Assembly: GCA_030917985.1 (NCBI GenBank) | Contig: JAUPTR010000038.1 | Span: 1 to 6,494, forward strand | Source: Pseudomonadota bacterium | GTDB lineage: Bacteria; Pseudomonadota; Gammaproteobacteria; Burkholderiales; SCOH01 | Direction of reading: 5' to 3' | Length of the DNA: 6,494 nucleotides | Position numbers and translations under genes: made by a program | The notes under the pieces: model-generated | Told to the model about the DNA's origin: nothing | Database searches by the model: none | Seen by the model: the letters and a program-made list of their open reading frames with translations, nothing else | Shown: positions 5,254-6,494 of the stretch, piece after piece | How the letters are laid out: each line of letters opens with the position of its first letter | How positions within the stretch are numbered: position 1 is the stretch's first letter

Positions 5254-6494
5254 TCAGCTGGCGCGCAGTTCGGCCAGCAGTTCGCTCTCGAGTTTGACCA
5301 TCAGCTTCTGATCATGCAAAACCGCGCCGTTGATCAGGAAGGTATCCTCGGCGCGCTCACCCAATGTGCTGATCTTGGCCGAATAGATGTTGATGTGGTT
5401 AGCTGCCAGCACCCGTGTGATACGTGACAGCAGGCCGGGCCGGTCGCCGGCAATGATACTCATCACATAGTAGTTCTGTTTGTCATCCATGCGGATATTG
5501 ACTTCCGGTGCCAGTGCGATGTGCTTCAGCTGGCGCGACAGGCGTCCGCTCAGCGGTGGTTCTATCGGCGTTTGTTCGCGGATGCGTTTACCCAGTTCGA
5601 ATTCGATATAAGCGATCAGGTCGCGGTAATTGTCCTCGGCATGTTCAGGGATGAACACATAAAAGCTGTCCAGCGCGTAGCCATGTTTGGTGGTGTAGAT
5701 CTTGGCGTCGACAATGCTGTAGCGGGCACGTTCAAAAAAGCCGCAAATCCGGGCAAAAAGATCCGTCTGGTCTGGCGTGTAGATCAGCACTTGCAGGCCG
5801 TCACCAGCTTCAGAAAGGCGCGCCTTGACCAGCGGCACATCGGTATTGACCTTGCCGAACAGCTGGCGCGTATGCCAGGCAATCTCGTTGGCGTCGTGGC
5901 GCATGAAATACACGCTGTCGAGCTGATGCCAGAGCGGCCGGTGGGCATCGGGTGCCAGCCCCCAGAAACGCATGGTTTCCAGCGCTGCCTGCTGCCGTTC
6001 TTCCAGATAGGACACGTGATCCAGCCCGCCTTCCCGGGTCAACTGGCGCAGTGTGGCCTGATACAGGTCTTCCAGCAGCTTGGCTTTCCAGTTATTCCAC
6101 ACCTTCGGGCTGGTGCCGCGGATATCCGCCACCGTCAGCAGATAGAGCGCCGTCAGCCGGCGCGGGGTTTCCACCAGTTTGGCAAAGTGATCAATGACTG
6201 CCGGGTCGTAGACGTCCTGCTTCTGTGTGACCAGCGACATGGTCAGGTGTTGCGCCACCAGCCAGCTGACCAGCTCGCAGTCTTCCTTGGGCAAATGGTG
6301 GGCCTTGCAGAAGCGCAGCGCATCAACCTTGCCCAGCTGCGAATGATCGCCGCCACGACCTTTGCCAATGTCGTGAAACAGGCCGGCCAGATATAGCAGT
6401 TCGGGCTTGTCGAAGCTCGACATCAGGCGTGTGCAGGCCGGGTATTCGTGGGCAAATTCAGGCATCGCAAAACGCCGCAGATTGCGCACCACCA
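5254..6494 (-). CDS. glnD: GlnD, bifunctional [protein-PII] uridylyltransferase/uridylyl-removing enzyme (C-terminal part)
   Basis: The open frame runs in from the right edge and ends at TGA (5254-5256); about 413 codons are visible, close to the C-terminal half of a family that is usually 850-900 residues. Numbering from the first full codon at 6492, the HD domain shows LFHDIGKGRGGDHS at 38-51, with His82 and Asp123 as further likely HD-site residues; this domain removes UMP from PII. Two ACT domains follow, about 234-305 (VLIYTPDQTDLFARICGFF) and about 342-412 (VMSIIAGDRPGLLSRITRVL). They sense glutamine and switch the enzyme between adding UMP (low glutamine) and removing it (high glutamine). 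The N-terminal nucleotidyltransferase domain lies outside the window, so its state is unknown. Any in-frame GTG or ATG visible near the edge is internal, not the real start. Its 3' end is separated from the next gene by 194 bases, so it is probably a separate transcription unit belonging to nitrogen control. Confidence 0.96.
   Translation of the reverse strand, partial: VVRNLRRFAMPEFAHEYPACTRLMSSFDKPELLYLAGLFHDIGKGRGGDHSQLGKVDALRFCKAHHLPKEDCELVSWLVAQHLTMSLVTQKQDVYDPAVIDHFAKLVETPRRLTALYLLTVADIRGTSPKVWNNWKAKLLEDLYQATLRQLTREGGLDHVSYLEERQQAALETMRFWGLAPDAHRPLWHQLDSVYFMRHDANEIAWHTRQLFGKVNTDVPLVKARLSEAGDGLQVLIYTPDQTDLFARICGFFERARYSIVDAKIYTTKHGYALDSFYVFIPEHAEDNYRDLIAYIEFELGKRIREQTPIEPPLSGRLSRQLKHIALAPEVNIRMDDKQNYYVMSIIAGDRPGLLSRITRVLAANHINIYSAKISTLGERAEDTFLINGAVLHDQKLMVKLESELLAELRAS

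Noticed and set aside
5074..5427. 117-codon plus-strand frame across the intergenic region, with an upstream-looking AAGGAAGGAGGAGG tract at 5120-5133
   Set aside because: The purine tract resembles a ribosome site, but what follows runs antisense into the glnD ACT coding region and shows no protein family features.
5521..6396. 291-codon open frame on the plus strand opposite glnD
   Set aside because: It is a mirror frame of an unmistakable glnD; its translation shows no family motif and no ribosome site was evident.

Overview
The window looks like the chromosome of a Gram-negative proteobacterium. The C-terminal half of GlnD, the PII uridylyltransferase, lies at the right edge, and its sequence together with moderately high GC content fits a betaproteobacterium, possibly Neisseriales-like. 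That placement is inferred by eye, not computed. All four genes lie on the minus strand, so transcription runs from high to low coordinates. I saw no tRNA, rRNA, CRISPR array, insertion sequence or other mobile element.

Layout, in the direction of transcription. (1) 6494-5254: the 3' part of glnD, with an HD domain and two ACT domains. (2) 5253-5060: a 194-base intergenic stretch with a C-run directly after the glnD stop, two small inverted repeats, a candidate promoter and a strong Shine-Dalgarno site. (3) 5059-4028: a response regulator made of a receiver domain and a complete HD-GYP cyclic-di-GMP phosphodiesterase domain. (4) 3974-2832: a FIST-domain (FIST_N + FIST_C) sensor protein. (5) 2835-1: a large soluble hybrid histidine kinase (N-terminal helices, PAS, PAS_7-like, HisKA, HATPase, REC, REC), cut by the left edge. 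The kinase is continuous and open for 945 codons.

Genes 3 to 5 form one probable operon: there is a 53-base gap without a terminator between the first two, and an ATGA start/stop overlap between the last two. The likely circuit is that the FIST protein senses a small ligand and controls the kinase, which passes phosphate through its own receivers and/or to the HD-GYP regulator to change cyclic-di-GMP breakdown. FIST protein plus adjacent soluble hybrid kinase is the arrangement described for the nitric-oxide-responsive NosP/NahK pairs. Having the HD-GYP effector as the first gene of the same operon would make this a self-contained ligand-to-c-di-GMP module. The ligand and the phosphotransfer route are inferences. 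glnD appears to be an unrelated housekeeping neighbour.
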